Assembly (NCBI GenBank): GCA_021324445.1
Contig: JAJPJC010000386.1
Coordinates: forward strand, 1-42,678
Reading direction: 5' to 3'
Length of the DNA stretch: 42,678 nucleotides
Source: Isosphaeraceae bacterium
GTDB taxonomy: Bacteria; Planctomycetota; Planctomycetia; Isosphaerales; Isosphaeraceae
Shown here: piece after piece, positions 7,480-15,639 of the stretch
How the letters are laid out: each line of letters begins with the position of its first letter
Position numbering within the stretch: the first letter of the stretch is position 1
Notes under the pieces: generated by a model
What the model was told of the DNA's origin: nothing
The model's input: only the letters and a program-made list of their open reading frames with translations
The model's database searches: none
Translations under genes and position numbers: made by a program

Positions 7480-9296
7480 CGAGCACTCCCCTGCTGAGCC
7501 TGGAGATCCAGCTCGAGGGCGACATCGTCCTGGCACGGCAACGGGCGCGGCAGGTCGCCGGCCTCCTGGGATTCGCTCAACTGGACCAGACGCGCATCGC
7601 GACGGCCACCTCGGAGATTGCCCGCAATGCGTTCCAGTATGCGGGGGGGGGCCGCGTCCAGTTCCTCCTCGAAGCCGAACCACGGCCGGCGCTGGTGGTC
7701 CGCATCCGCGAGCGGGGCCCGGGAATCCGGGATCTCCAGGCCATCCTCGAGGGGCGGTACGCCTCGGAGACGGGCATGGGCGTGGGGATCCTCGGAGCCC
7801 GGCGCCTGATGGACGCCTTCGCGATCGAGACCGCCGGCGGGTCCGGCGCCAGCGTCTCGATGGCCAAGCGTCTCCCCCCTCGGACCGCCACGCTCACCCC
7901 GCAGGAACTGGCCCGGATCGCGGCCGAACTGGTCCGGAACCCTCCGCAGGGGTTGCTGGCCGAACTCCAGCAGCAGAACCAGGAGCTGCTGAACACGCTC
8001 CAGGAGCTGCGCGAGCGCCAGGCTGAGTTCGCCGAGATGCACACCCGTGAGCTGGACGAGACCAACCGGGGAGTTGTGGCTCTGTACGCCGAGCTCGACG
8101 AAAGCACCAAGGCCCTCAAACGGCTCTCCGACTTGAAGTCCCGGTTCCTCTCCGAGATGAGCCATGAACTGCGCTCGCCTCTGAACTCGATCCGGGGCCT
8201 GACCAGCTTCCTCCTCGAGCGGAGCGACGGAGAACTGACCGCGGAACAAGAGAAGCAAGTCCAGCTCATCCGCAAGGCCGCTGAGGGTCTCTCGACGCTG
8301 GTCGACGACCTGCTGGACCTGGCCAAGGTCGAGGCCGGCAAGGCCGTGGTCCGGCCCACCTGGTTCGACGTCCAGGACGTCTTCGAGAGTCTCCAGGGGA
8401 CCATGCGCCCCATGACTGATCCATCGGGTGTCCGGCTGGTCTTCGAGGAGCCGGCCGGGGTGTCCCCCCTTCATACGGATGAAGGAAAGCTCACCCAGAT
8501 CCTCCGCAACTTCCTGTCCAACGCGGTGAAATTCACCGAGCGCGGGGAGATCCGGGTCGGGGCGCGGCCGGAGTCCGCGGATCAGGTCGTCCTCTCGGTG
8601 GCCGATACCGGGATCGGGATTGCTGCCGAAGACCTGCCCAGGATCTTCGAGGAATTCGGCCAGGTGGAGAATCGCTTGCAGGCGCGTGCCAAGGGGACCG
8701 GCCTGGGACTCCCCTTGGCGCGAAAGCTGGCCGAGCTCCTCGGCGGCAGCGTCTCGGTCCGAAGCGAGCCCGGGGCCGGCTCCACGTTCTCCGTCATCAT
8801 CCCGCGAGTCTTCCACGCCCCGGCCGCCAACGCGGTCGCTCCGGAACGCCGCGTGGCGACCAGCAGGCAGCCGCGTCCGGCCACCACGATCAGGGTCCTC
8901 ATCGTAGACGATCAGGAAGAGGACCGGTATCTTATCAAGGGGCTGGTGGAAGCCCTGGGTCCCTTCCAGGTCATCGAGGCGCCGACCGGCGCGGAGGCCC
9001 TGCGGTGCGCGCGCGCCGAGCCTCCCCAGGTCATCGTCCTGGACCTCGGGCTGCCGGACATGACCGGTGACCAGGTCTTGGAGCGGCTCAGAGCGGACTC
9101 CGCGACCCGAGCGATCCCGGTCATCATCCATACCTCAAAGATCCTGGATGAAGAGGATCGGGTCCGCCTGGGCGGCCAGGCGATCTCCATCCTGGAGAAG
9201 GCCGCCGCGTCGCCCCAGGAGGCGATGGCCCGACTCCGGGATTCGCTGGGGAAGGCCGGCCTGAATGTGTCCGCCGCGGTCGGAGCGGAGCCTTGA
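7476..9296 (+). CDS. RsbT-like ATPase fused to hybrid histidine kinase with receiver
   Basis: Domains in order: a third RsbT-like GHKL domain (~10-135; SEIARNAFQYAGGG, RERGPGI, GMGVGILGARRL), a coiled coil (~165-225, rich in L, E and Q), HisKA with phospho-His at ~230 (SEMSHELRSPL), HATPase_c (~330-450; NFLSNAVKFTERG, VADTGIGI, GTGLGLPLARKL) and a C-terminal receiver with phosphoacceptor Asp at ~523 (VLDLGLPDMTG). It has no transmembrane segment, so it is cytosolic and probably senses the stressosome through its N-terminal domain. GTG 7476 overlaps the previous stop. A run of nine G (7643-7651) encodes the glycines of the N-box and is prone to slippage. Confidence 0.88.
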   Translation: MTSTPLLSLEIQLEGDIVLARQRARQVAGLLGFAQLDQTRIATATSEIARNAFQYAGGGRVQFLLEAEPRPALVVRIRERGPGIRDLQAILEGRYASETGMGVGILGARRLMDAFAIETAGGSGASVSMAKRLPPRTATLTPQELARIAAELVRNPPQGLLAELQQQNQELLNTLQELRERQAEFAEMHTRELDETNRGVVALYAELDESTKALKRLSDLKSRFLSEMSHELRSPLNSIRGLTSFLLERSDGELTAEQEKQVQLIRKAAEGLSTLVDDLLDLAKVEAGKAVVRPTWFDVQDVFESLQGTMRPMTDPSGVRLVFEEPAGVSPLHTDEGKLTQILRNFLSNAVKFTERGEIRVGARPESADQVVLSVADTGIGIAAEDLPRIFEEFGQVENRLQARAKGTGLGLPLARKLAELLGGSVSVRSEPGAGSTFSVIIPRVFHAPAANAVAPERRVATSRQPRPATTIRVLIVDDQEEDRYLIKGLVEALGPFQVIEAPTGAEALRCARAEPPQVIVLDLGLPDMTGDQVLERLRADSATRAIPVIIHTSKILDEEDRVRLGGQAISILEKAAASPQEAMARLRDSLGKAGLNVSAAVGAEP

Positions 9297-9297
9297 G

Positions 9298-11208
9298 ATG
9301 ATCGATCGACCTGCTGCCATCGTCCTGCTCGTCGACGACGACGAGCCCAAGCGTTACGCCGTCGCCAAGACGCTCCGTCGTGCGGGCTATACGGTGCACG
9401 AGGCCGGCACGGGGAGCGAGGCCCTGCGGCGGGTGGCGACCCGGCCGGACCTGGTGATCCTCGACGTCAAGCTGCCCGACATGGACGGATTCGATGTCTG
9501 CCGGCGGATCAAGTCCGACCCGGCGACGTGCACGATCCCCGTGCTGCACATCTCCAGCACGTTCGTCGACATCGAGGACAAGGTACAGGGCCTGGAGAGC
9601 GGAGCCGACGGCTACCTGACCAACGTCGCCGAGCCGCTGGAGTTGCTGGCCACCGTCCGGGCCCTGCTCCGGGCCCGCCGGGCCGAAGATGCCGCGCAGC
9701 TCTCAACCCGGCAGTGGCAGACCACCTTCGACACCATCAGCGACGGCGTCCTGCTCCTCGACGGCCAGGGGCGGGTCGTGCAGGTCAACCGGACCCTCGA
9801 GCGGATCCTGGGCCGGTCGTGGAGTGACCTCGTCGGCCAGGACCTTCCCTCGCTGCTGGGAGGGCTGCCGGCGTCCGAACCGCCGCTCTTCGAGCAGATG
9901 ATCGAGTCCGGCACGCGCGAGTCTCGGGATGTCCATCGCGGTGACTCCTGGCTCCGCATCAGCATCGACCCGATCCGCGATGCCGAGTCCGCCATCAAGG
10001 GGGGACTCTGCCTGGTCTCGGACATCACCAGCCAGAAGCGGTTGGAGATGCAGCTGCTCCGCCAGGCGCAGCGCCTCCAGGAGGACGACCGCCGCAAGGA
10101 TGAGTTCCTGGCGATGCTCGCCCACGAGCTGCGCAATCCCCTGGCCTCCCTCTCCAATGCCCTGGAGATCATCGGCCAGCTCCATGACCGGAGCGACGAG
10201 GTCACCGAGGCCATCCCGATCGCCCGGCGGCAGATTCAGCATATGGGTCGCCTGCTGGAGGACCTGCTCGACGTCTCGCGGATCACGCGCGGCAAGGTCG
10301 AGCTGCGCAAGCAGATGGTCGACTTCGGCACGATCGTCGCCCACGCCATCGAGACCTGCCAGCCCCTGGTCGATTCGCACGGTCACGAACTGTCGGCGGC
10401 GATCCCCGCCGATCCCATCCCGCTGGACGGCGACCCGACGCGGCTGGAGCAGATCGTCGCCAACCTGGTCAACAACGCGGCGAAGTACACCGAGCCGGGG
10501 GGCCGGATCGCGGTGAGCCTGGTGCGCGAGGGCAACCAGGCCGTGTTGCGCGTCCGGGACACCGGCATCGGCATCTCGCCGGAGATGCAGCGCCGCATCT
10601 TTGACCTCTTCGTGCAGGCCGACCGTTCTCTGGATCGCTCCCAAGGCGGACTGGGGATCGGCTTGACCCTCGTTCGCAGCCTGGTCGAACTGCACGGCGG
10701 GACGATCGCCGTGCAGAGTGACGGAGTGGGCCAGGGGAGCGAGTTCCTTGTTCGACTTCCCATGCCGTCCGAGTCCACGCCCTTGGCCGAGCCGGACCGC
10801 AGTTCCACTGTGACCGTCGCGCCCGCTCACCTGCGGATCCTGCTCGTCGACGATAACCGCGATTGCATCCGGACGATGACCAAGTTGCTCGAGCTTCACG
10901 GTCACCAGGTCTGGAGCGCCGGCGATGGTCCCACGGCGCTGGAGGTCGCCTCGACGTCGGCACTCGACGTCGTGCTGCTCGACATCGGGCTGCCCGGAAT
11001 GGATGGCTACCAGGTCGCCCAGTGGCTGCGCCAGCACTGGGGACCCGAGCAATTGACCCTGATCGCGGTCAGCGGCTACGGCGGCGACGAGGTCCGTCGC
11101 CGCACGATACTGGCCGGATTCGACCATCACCTCGTCAAGCCGGTCGGCCTCAGCGAGCTCGAGCGGATCCTCGCAGTCCATCCGCGACGACGAGAAGCCA
11201 CCGGCTGA
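9298..11208 (+). CDS. Hybrid histidine kinase, REC-PAS-HisKA-HATPase-REC
   Basis: This 636-residue soluble protein starts one base after the previous stop. Receiver 1 (~8-125) has VDDDE and phosphoacceptor Asp56 (LDVKLPDMDG), but the usual Lys-Pro near its end is NV (GYLTNVAEP). A PAS domain follows (~145-250; TISDGVLLLDGQGRVVQVN). HisKA has His276 (LAHELRNPL) and HATPase_c has NLVNNAAKYTEPG and RDTGIGI. The C-terminal receiver has VDDN, Asp562 (LLDIGLPGMDG) and Lys in LVKPVG. As last gene of the operon it probably passes the stressosome signal into a phosphorelay; the final DNA-binding or enzymatic output is not encoded here. The frame extends upstream to 9265, but ATG 9298 fits the domain start. 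Confidence 0.88.
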   Translation: MIDRPAAIVLLVDDDEPKRYAVAKTLRRAGYTVHEAGTGSEALRRVATRPDLVILDVKLPDMDGFDVCRRIKSDPATCTIPVLHISSTFVDIEDKVQGLESGADGYLTNVAEPLELLATVRALLRARRAEDAAQLSTRQWQTTFDTISDGVLLLDGQGRVVQVNRTLERILGRSWSDLVGQDLPSLLGGLPASEPPLFEQMIESGTRESRDVHRGDSWLRISIDPIRDAESAIKGGLCLVSDITSQKRLEMQLLRQAQRLQEDDRRKDEFLAMLAHELRNPLASLSNALEIIGQLHDRSDEVTEAIPIARRQIQHMGRLLEDLLDVSRITRGKVELRKQMVDFGTIVAHAIETCQPLVDSHGHELSAAIPADPIPLDGDPTRLEQIVANLVNNAAKYTEPGGRIAVSLVREGNQAVLRVRDTGIGISPEMQRRIFDLFVQADRSLDRSQGGLGIGLTLVRSLVELHGGTIAVQSDGVGQGSEFLVRLPMPSESTPLAEPDRSSTVTVAPAHLRILLVDDNRDCIRTMTKLLELHGHQVWSAGDGPTALEVASTSALDVVLLDIGLPGMDGYQVAQWLRQHWGPEQLTLIAVSGYGGDEVRRRTILAGFDHHLVKPVGLSELERILAVHPRRREATG

Positions 11209-11212
11209 GGCC

Positions 11213-11773
11213 CTACGCCGCAGACGCCTCCCGCCGATGTCGCGCCCACCGGGCCCCGGCCAGGGACCACGCCAGCAGGCCGCCGGCCAGGGCGATCAGG
11301 AATTGCGGAAGGAACGCGACCAGGCCTCCCACGACGGCTGTCGAGGCGTCGCCTCCTGTCAGGATGCCGGCGGTCGTCGGCAGGCGCGCCAGGCCGTTCT
11401 CGACGAGCTCGACGTAGCCCTTCCACGCCACCCATGCCAGATCGGCGGCACGGTACCCGGGGGTTGTCAGCGTGATCCGCTGTCCGGTGGTGAGATTGAT
11501 GCCCACGTTCACCGAGGTGCGAAAGAGCATGGCCCCGACGAGCGACCAGGCGGCAAGGACTCCAGCCGCGAGGAATCCCGCCCAGAACATCCGCGCACGC
11601 CCCCGGCTCCGGATCAGGCGGAACGCGGCGAACTGCAACGCGAGCCCGGCCGGGGCGACCCCGACGAGGAGCCAGGCCTCGATCGCCAAGAGGGCCCGCG
11701 CGGCCGAGAGATTCAGCGCAATCAGGCCCACCACGATCATCAGCCTGCCGATCGAGATCCGCGGAAGCCGCAT
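11213..11773 (-). CDS. Uncharacterised multi-pass membrane protein
   Basis: A 186-residue protein with about four hydrophobic segments: IGRLMIVVGLIALNLSAARALL, AWLLVGVAPAGLALQFAAF, FWAGFLAAGVLAAWSLVGAML and, near the C-terminus, FLPQFLIALAGGLLAWSLAG. The opening 'MRLPRISIGRLM' style is common among planctomycete membrane proteins. ATG 11773 is chosen for the GGGAGG five to ten bases upstream. It ends four bases past the stressosome operon, in convergent orientation, and no terminator is visible between them. The function is unknown. Confidence 0.75.
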   Translation of the reverse strand: MRLPRISIGRLMIVVGLIALNLSAARALLAIEAWLLVGVAPAGLALQFAAFRLIRSRGRARMFWAGFLAAGVLAAWSLVGAMLFRTSVNVGINLTTGQRITLTTPGYRAADLAWVAWKGYVELVENGLARLPTTAGILTGGDASTAVVGGLVAFLPQFLIALAGGLLAWSLAGARWARHRREASAA

Positions 11774-11907
11774 GGTATCCCTCCCCTGTCGTGTCTTCCC
11801 CGCATCGGTCTTCAACTGTCCCAGATCGTATCAAAGCCGGCGCGGCAGTCCATCGCAGTCGGCTACCCACGGATGTGCCGGCTGCCGTGCAATTCCCGGC
11901 TGGACTG

Positions 11908-11953
11908 CCGCCTTCAGGCGGAATCCGACGGTCGCCGGACCGCCTGAAGGCGG
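11908..11953. repeat. Inverted repeat, 14-bp arms (REP-like hairpin)
   Basis: CCGCCTTCAGGCGG at 11908-11921 is followed after 18 bases by its exact reverse complement at 11940-11953. Each arm is itself almost palindromic, so either small hairpins or one long hairpin can form. It sits between two minus-strand genes, downstream of the DUF3604-like gene. No U-tract follows, so it looks like a REP-type interspersed repeat rather than an intrinsic terminator. Confidence 0.65.
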
Positions 11954-12008
11954 GACTCCAACCAGGGGTTCCCTCGGTTCGACAGGACCCTCACCCTCCG
12001 GGGAGATC

Positions 12009-14972
12009 TCATCGAGTCCGCACCCACATCGGGCTGGCCCAGGCCAGCTCGCCGTCGTCCTGGATCGCCCGGACGTAGTACCAGCTCAGGCCGGCCGGCC
12101 GGTCCTTTTCCTCGTCGGTCCACTGGAAGGCGACCTGCTGCATCCTGGGCTCAGTGGAATAAACGTAGTGGAAATCCTTGATGATATCCACCCGCGCCAC
12201 GGGGCGCGTGCCCTGGACGAACACGTCGAGCTTCACCGGCCCGGTCGCCTCGAACTCATCGCCCATGAGGTGGTCGCCCGAGCGGACGTCCATGATGATG
12301 TTATCGGTGGCGGCGTAGCAGTGCCGGCGGCGGAAGGCGTCGAGGATCGCCTCCCGGGTGGTGTCCTCGGCCAGGGCGACCGCGTAGCTGATATGGGTCG
12401 AGATGTGGTCGCTGGACGCCTGGAAGCCCAACCGGTATTGCATCGCCAGCGCGTTCCAGACCATGCCGAGCGGGCGCCAGCCTCCCACGGCCTCGCTGCC
12501 CCGCCGCGCCGCACGGGGCGCACCAAGGTGTTCATACGACTGGCGATGGCCCTGGTAGATCTCGACGAACGGCTCGAACTGCGGGTTGGTATCGCGCCAG
12601 TCGGTCCCCATCCCGGTGGCCGAGGTGTGCGAGGCACAGATGCCGTTGTGCTCCTTCAGATAGTCGTAGAGCATCGGGGTGTCCTCGTCGACGACGCCGC
12701 CGGGCCCGACCAGGCGCGGCAGGGTTCGGACCCCTCGATGGGCGAACATCACGTTGCGGTGTCCGTGTGGGTACGAGACGCTCCGCTCGTAGGTGAACAT
12801 CGGGGTGAACGTCGGCGGCTGGCTGTACAGGTCGGTCGTCTTCTGGATCAGCCACCAGGTGTATTCCTTGCCGCCGCCGTTGTCGTGGTCGCCGTTGCCG
12901 ATCCAGTCGAGCCGGGCGGCGTCGAGCGCGTAGCGCCACATGTCTTCGAGTGAACCGTCCGAGCCGCCGTCGGCGGAGATCTCCGAGTGCCGGTGGAACT
13001 CGCCGCGGAGCGGACGGTAGGTCTTGCCGCCGATCGCGATGCGATGGGCCCGCAGGCGGTTGATGTCGTCGGTCTCCTGGGCATGGACCGGCGGGACCGC
13101 CTCGATCGCCGGAGGTGGGCTCAAGCGGGGCTCGTCCATTGCCCCGTGGGCGACCAGCGCCGAGACCTCGAGGTCGACGTCGAAGACGCCGGGCGCGGTC
13201 CCCTGGTTGGTGTTGTATTTGCGGACCAGGTCGGGGGTGGCCTCGACCTCGCGGCGGAGCCGGCCGTCGGTGCTGTAGATCGCCAGCATCGGGCCGCCGG
13301 CCGGCTGGACCAGGGCGGGCCGGTTGTCGAGCAGGCCGTCGCTGCGCGTCAGGGGGCGCGGGACCGACCAGGCCGAGCCGGCGAGCGTCGTGGCGTACTC
13401 GATCCAGACGGCGCCGACGACCAGCACGGCGTTGTTGCCCCAGATCGCCTCTTGACGATGGCGGAAGGCCAGCCACGGCCGTCCCGAGCGATCGATGGCC
13501 AGCCGGGGATAGCCATTCATCGGCTGGAGCGGCTCCGGGGCGTGCTCGAGCGGGTCGGGCGCCCGCAAGACGCGCTGACCGTCGATGCAGGCGACGACGA
13601 CCTTGGCGGCTCGATAGAGACTCGACCCCTTGCCGTCGCGCAGGTTGACCGCATCCTTGCCCCAGTTGGGCGTGCGCTGCTCATAGGCGACCCAGACGCG
13701 GCCGCGCGGGTCGACCGCCACGCTGGGCCGGGCTTCGTAAAGGGCCGAGCCGCCCACGGTGATCGTCGGGCCGAGCGTGCCGTCGGGCTCGCGCGTGCGG
13801 ACCATCACGTCGTAGTTGCCGGCCTGGTAGCTGTCGAAGGCCACGTGGACCCGGCCGCCCGGGTCCGCGGCGATGCTCGGCGCCCACTCATTGCCCGGAG
13901 TGTCGCTGATCGTGAGCGGGGCGCGCGCCGCCCCCGGCCGACCCAGCGGAGCGAGCAGGATGTCGGCCTGGCCTCCGGTCCAGGCTTGCCAGGCCATCCA
14001 GACGGTGCCGTCGCCGGCCGTGGCGAGGACCGGCTCGGCGTCGGGGCCGGGCTGGTCGGTCAGCCGCTGCTCGGCGGCGAACGAGCCGGCCCTGGGGTCG
14101 TAGCGGCGGCCGAAGATGTCCCAGTTCTCCCCGCGCTTCTCGGTCCAGGCGATGACGACGTTTCCATCGCCGGCGACCGCCACGGCCGGGCGGTAGACGT
14201 CGCGGCCGGGCTCGGTCACAGCGATCGGGGAGCCCGGCTTCCCGTCGTGAAATCGGAGCAATCGGACCTGGTCGCCGCCGCCGGCCGGCACGGACCCGGC
14301 GAAGTTCCTGGGACGCTCCTCGAACGCCGGCAACAGGTCCGGACCGCGGGGCTCGTGCTCGACGTACACCACCCAGACGCCATCCGCGCCGTCGGCCGCG
14401 GCCGCGGGGAAATCTTGCTGGCGCGGACCTTCGACCAGGGGTGCCTGGGGATAGACGAGCCGGGCGCGGACGCGGCCGTTCAGCAACTGGGCAATCGAGC
14501 CGTTGGCCAGCCGGTCAAGCTCGACCCGGAACTGGCCTTGCGCGGTCGTGACCGCGAGCGTCGCGCCGGCGACGTCCCTGAGCGCGAGCACCACGCCGTT
14601 GGGGAAGACCTCGGCGCCGAAAGTGCTCGGCCCCGCGCTCGCCTTGGGACCGGCCTTGGCCAGGGCCTGCTTCGCGGCCATTTTCCGCACCCGGCAGCTC
14701 CGGGCCTGCCACGCGTCGCGGCCGGTCACCCGATCGCCTTCGCGGAAGCGCACGCCCTCCACGGCCAGGACCTCGCCCTTGTCCACCGACGCCCGACCGC
14801 TCCAATCCTGGGGCGACTCGTCCCCCACTCCCAGCATCAGCCGCACGGCGACCACGTTCGGATCCAGCGCCCGCGGCACCGCCTGCACCGACGACCTCTG
14901 GGCCATCGAGGTCGAGACCCCCAGTACCACGCAGAGGCTCACGACACCAGCCCACAGATGGCGAGTTCGCAT
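12009..14972 (-). CDS. Exported PHP/DUF3604-like protein with beta-propeller region
   Basis: 987 residues with an N-terminal signal peptide (hydrophobic core LWAGVVSLCVVLGVS, then SMAQ). Residues ~190-600 contain repeats with a beta-propeller look (VVIAWTEKRGENWDIFG, VWMAWQAWTGGQADILL, VHVAFDSYQAGNYDVMV, VWVAYEQRT). The C-terminal third carries a PHP-like metal site: EFHRHSEIS (His660 and His662), GNGDHDNGG, SHTSATGMGTDW and ASSDHISTH. DUF3604 proteins are predicted metal-dependent hydrolases related to PHP phosphoesterases; no substrate can be named. ATG 14972 is chosen because it opens the signal peptide and has a GAGGGGGA upstream, whereas the frame continues to 15014 without support. Confidence 0.8.
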   Translation of the reverse strand: MRTRHLWAGVVSLCVVLGVSTSMAQRSSVQAVPRALDPNVVAVRLMLGVGDESPQDWSGRASVDKGEVLAVEGVRFREGDRVTGRDAWQARSCRVRKMAAKQALAKAGPKASAGPSTFGAEVFPNGVVLALRDVAGATLAVTTAQGQFRVELDRLANGSIAQLLNGRVRARLVYPQAPLVEGPRQQDFPAAAADGADGVWVVYVEHEPRGPDLLPAFEERPRNFAGSVPAGGGDQVRLLRFHDGKPGSPIAVTEPGRDVYRPAVAVAGDGNVVIAWTEKRGENWDIFGRRYDPRAGSFAAEQRLTDQPGPDAEPVLATAGDGTVWMAWQAWTGGQADILLAPLGRPGAARAPLTISDTPGNEWAPSIAADPGGRVHVAFDSYQAGNYDVMVRTREPDGTLGPTITVGGSALYEARPSVAVDPRGRVWVAYEQRTPNWGKDAVNLRDGKGSSLYRAAKVVVACIDGQRVLRAPDPLEHAPEPLQPMNGYPRLAIDRSGRPWLAFRHRQEAIWGNNAVLVVGAVWIEYATTLAGSAWSVPRPLTRSDGLLDNRPALVQPAGGPMLAIYSTDGRLRREVEATPDLVRKYNTNQGTAPGVFDVDLEVSALVAHGAMDEPRLSPPPAIEAVPPVHAQETDDINRLRAHRIAIGGKTYRPLRGEFHRHSEISADGGSDGSLEDMWRYALDAARLDWIGNGDHDNGGGKEYTWWLIQKTTDLYSQPPTFTPMFTYERSVSYPHGHRNVMFAHRGVRTLPRLVGPGGVVDEDTPMLYDYLKEHNGICASHTSATGMGTDWRDTNPQFEPFVEIYQGHRQSYEHLGAPRAARRGSEAVGGWRPLGMVWNALAMQYRLGFQASSDHISTHISYAVALAEDTTREAILDAFRRRHCYAATDNIIMDVRSGDHLMGDEFEATGPVKLDVFVQGTRPVARVDIIKDFHYVYSTEPRMQQVAFQWTDEEKDRPAGLSWYYVRAIQDDGELAWASPMWVRTR

Positions 14973-15042
14973 GGCAATCCCCCTCAAGGATTCGTCTTTG
15001 GCCTCGGTTCTCACGCGACGGCGGACAGGCTTCTTCGGACGC

Positions 15043-15639
15043 TCAATAATTCTCTTCCGAATCGATGAGTCGGCTTGTCATTTCCTCCGTGGCCACCGGG
15101 ACGCCTTCGGGCTCGTGGAAGGCCGCGAGCGAGCCGAGCGGTTCGCTCGGCTCGCGGTCGCGGGCCGTCTCAACCTCGGTGATGAGCCAGGCGGCCTGGC
15201 GACGCGCCAGGCGGTAGGTCTGGCGCTCGATGCGGTCGGCGAAGATCGACTCGACGAGGATCCGGGCGGTGTCGGGGCCCTCGCCGTCGGCCACCGGGGC
15301 GAAGATCGCATGGCTCTTGCGGGCCCGGGCGGCGCGGCGGAGCTCGTCGGCGAAGGCGGCCCGGCCGCGCTGGTCGGCCTGTTGCTCGAGGCGACCGCGG
15401 AGCGGATTGTCGAAGGATGCCAGGTAGGCCGCCAGGTCGCCTCGCCGCGCGACCTCCAGCAGGGTCTCGATCCGCGCGGAGGCACTGCGGAGATCAGACT
15501 GCCGGCGCGGGTCGCCGCCGGACGACGCTTGCGGGCCGGTGAGAGAATCCGGGGCTGGAGGGTCGCGGCGCGCCAGGCTCATCCAGAGCATTCCCCCCAT
15601 GATGAGCAGGGTGGCCAGCGCGGCCAGTGGGCGTCTCAT
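15043..15639 (-). CDS. Small membrane-anchored protein, third gene of SPFH operon
   Basis: 198 residues: an N-terminal membrane anchor or signal (PLAALATLLIMGGMLWMS), a Pro/Ser/Gly linker and a helical domain with FADELRRAARARKSHAIFAP and RILVESIFADRIERQTYRLARR. The second half is reminiscent of NTF2-like or lumenal stress domains, but I do not recognise the family. Its start overlaps the stop of the HflK-like gene by four bases (ATGA, 15636-15639), so it is almost surely co-translated with the two SPFH proteins and may act with them at the membrane. Confidence 0.7.
   Translation of the reverse strand: MRRPLAALATLLIMGGMLWMSLARRDPPAPDSLTGPQASSGGDPRRQSDLRSASARIETLLEVARRGDLAAYLASFDNPLRGRLEQQADQRGRAAFADELRRAARARKSHAIFAPVADGEGPDTARILVESIFADRIERQTYRLARRQAAWLITEVETARDREPSEPLGSLAAFHEPEGVPVATEEMTSRLIDSEENY

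Noticed and set aside
7407..9131. 574-codon open frame on the minus strand
   Set aside because: It is antisense to the RsbT-kinase gene, has no family motifs and reflects high third-position GC; the plus-strand frame has complete kinase motifs.
12987..15068. 693-codon open frame on the plus strand
   Set aside because: It is a shadow of the DUF3604-like gene, Arg/Gly/Asp-rich without motifs; the minus-strand protein has a signal peptide and metal-site motifs.
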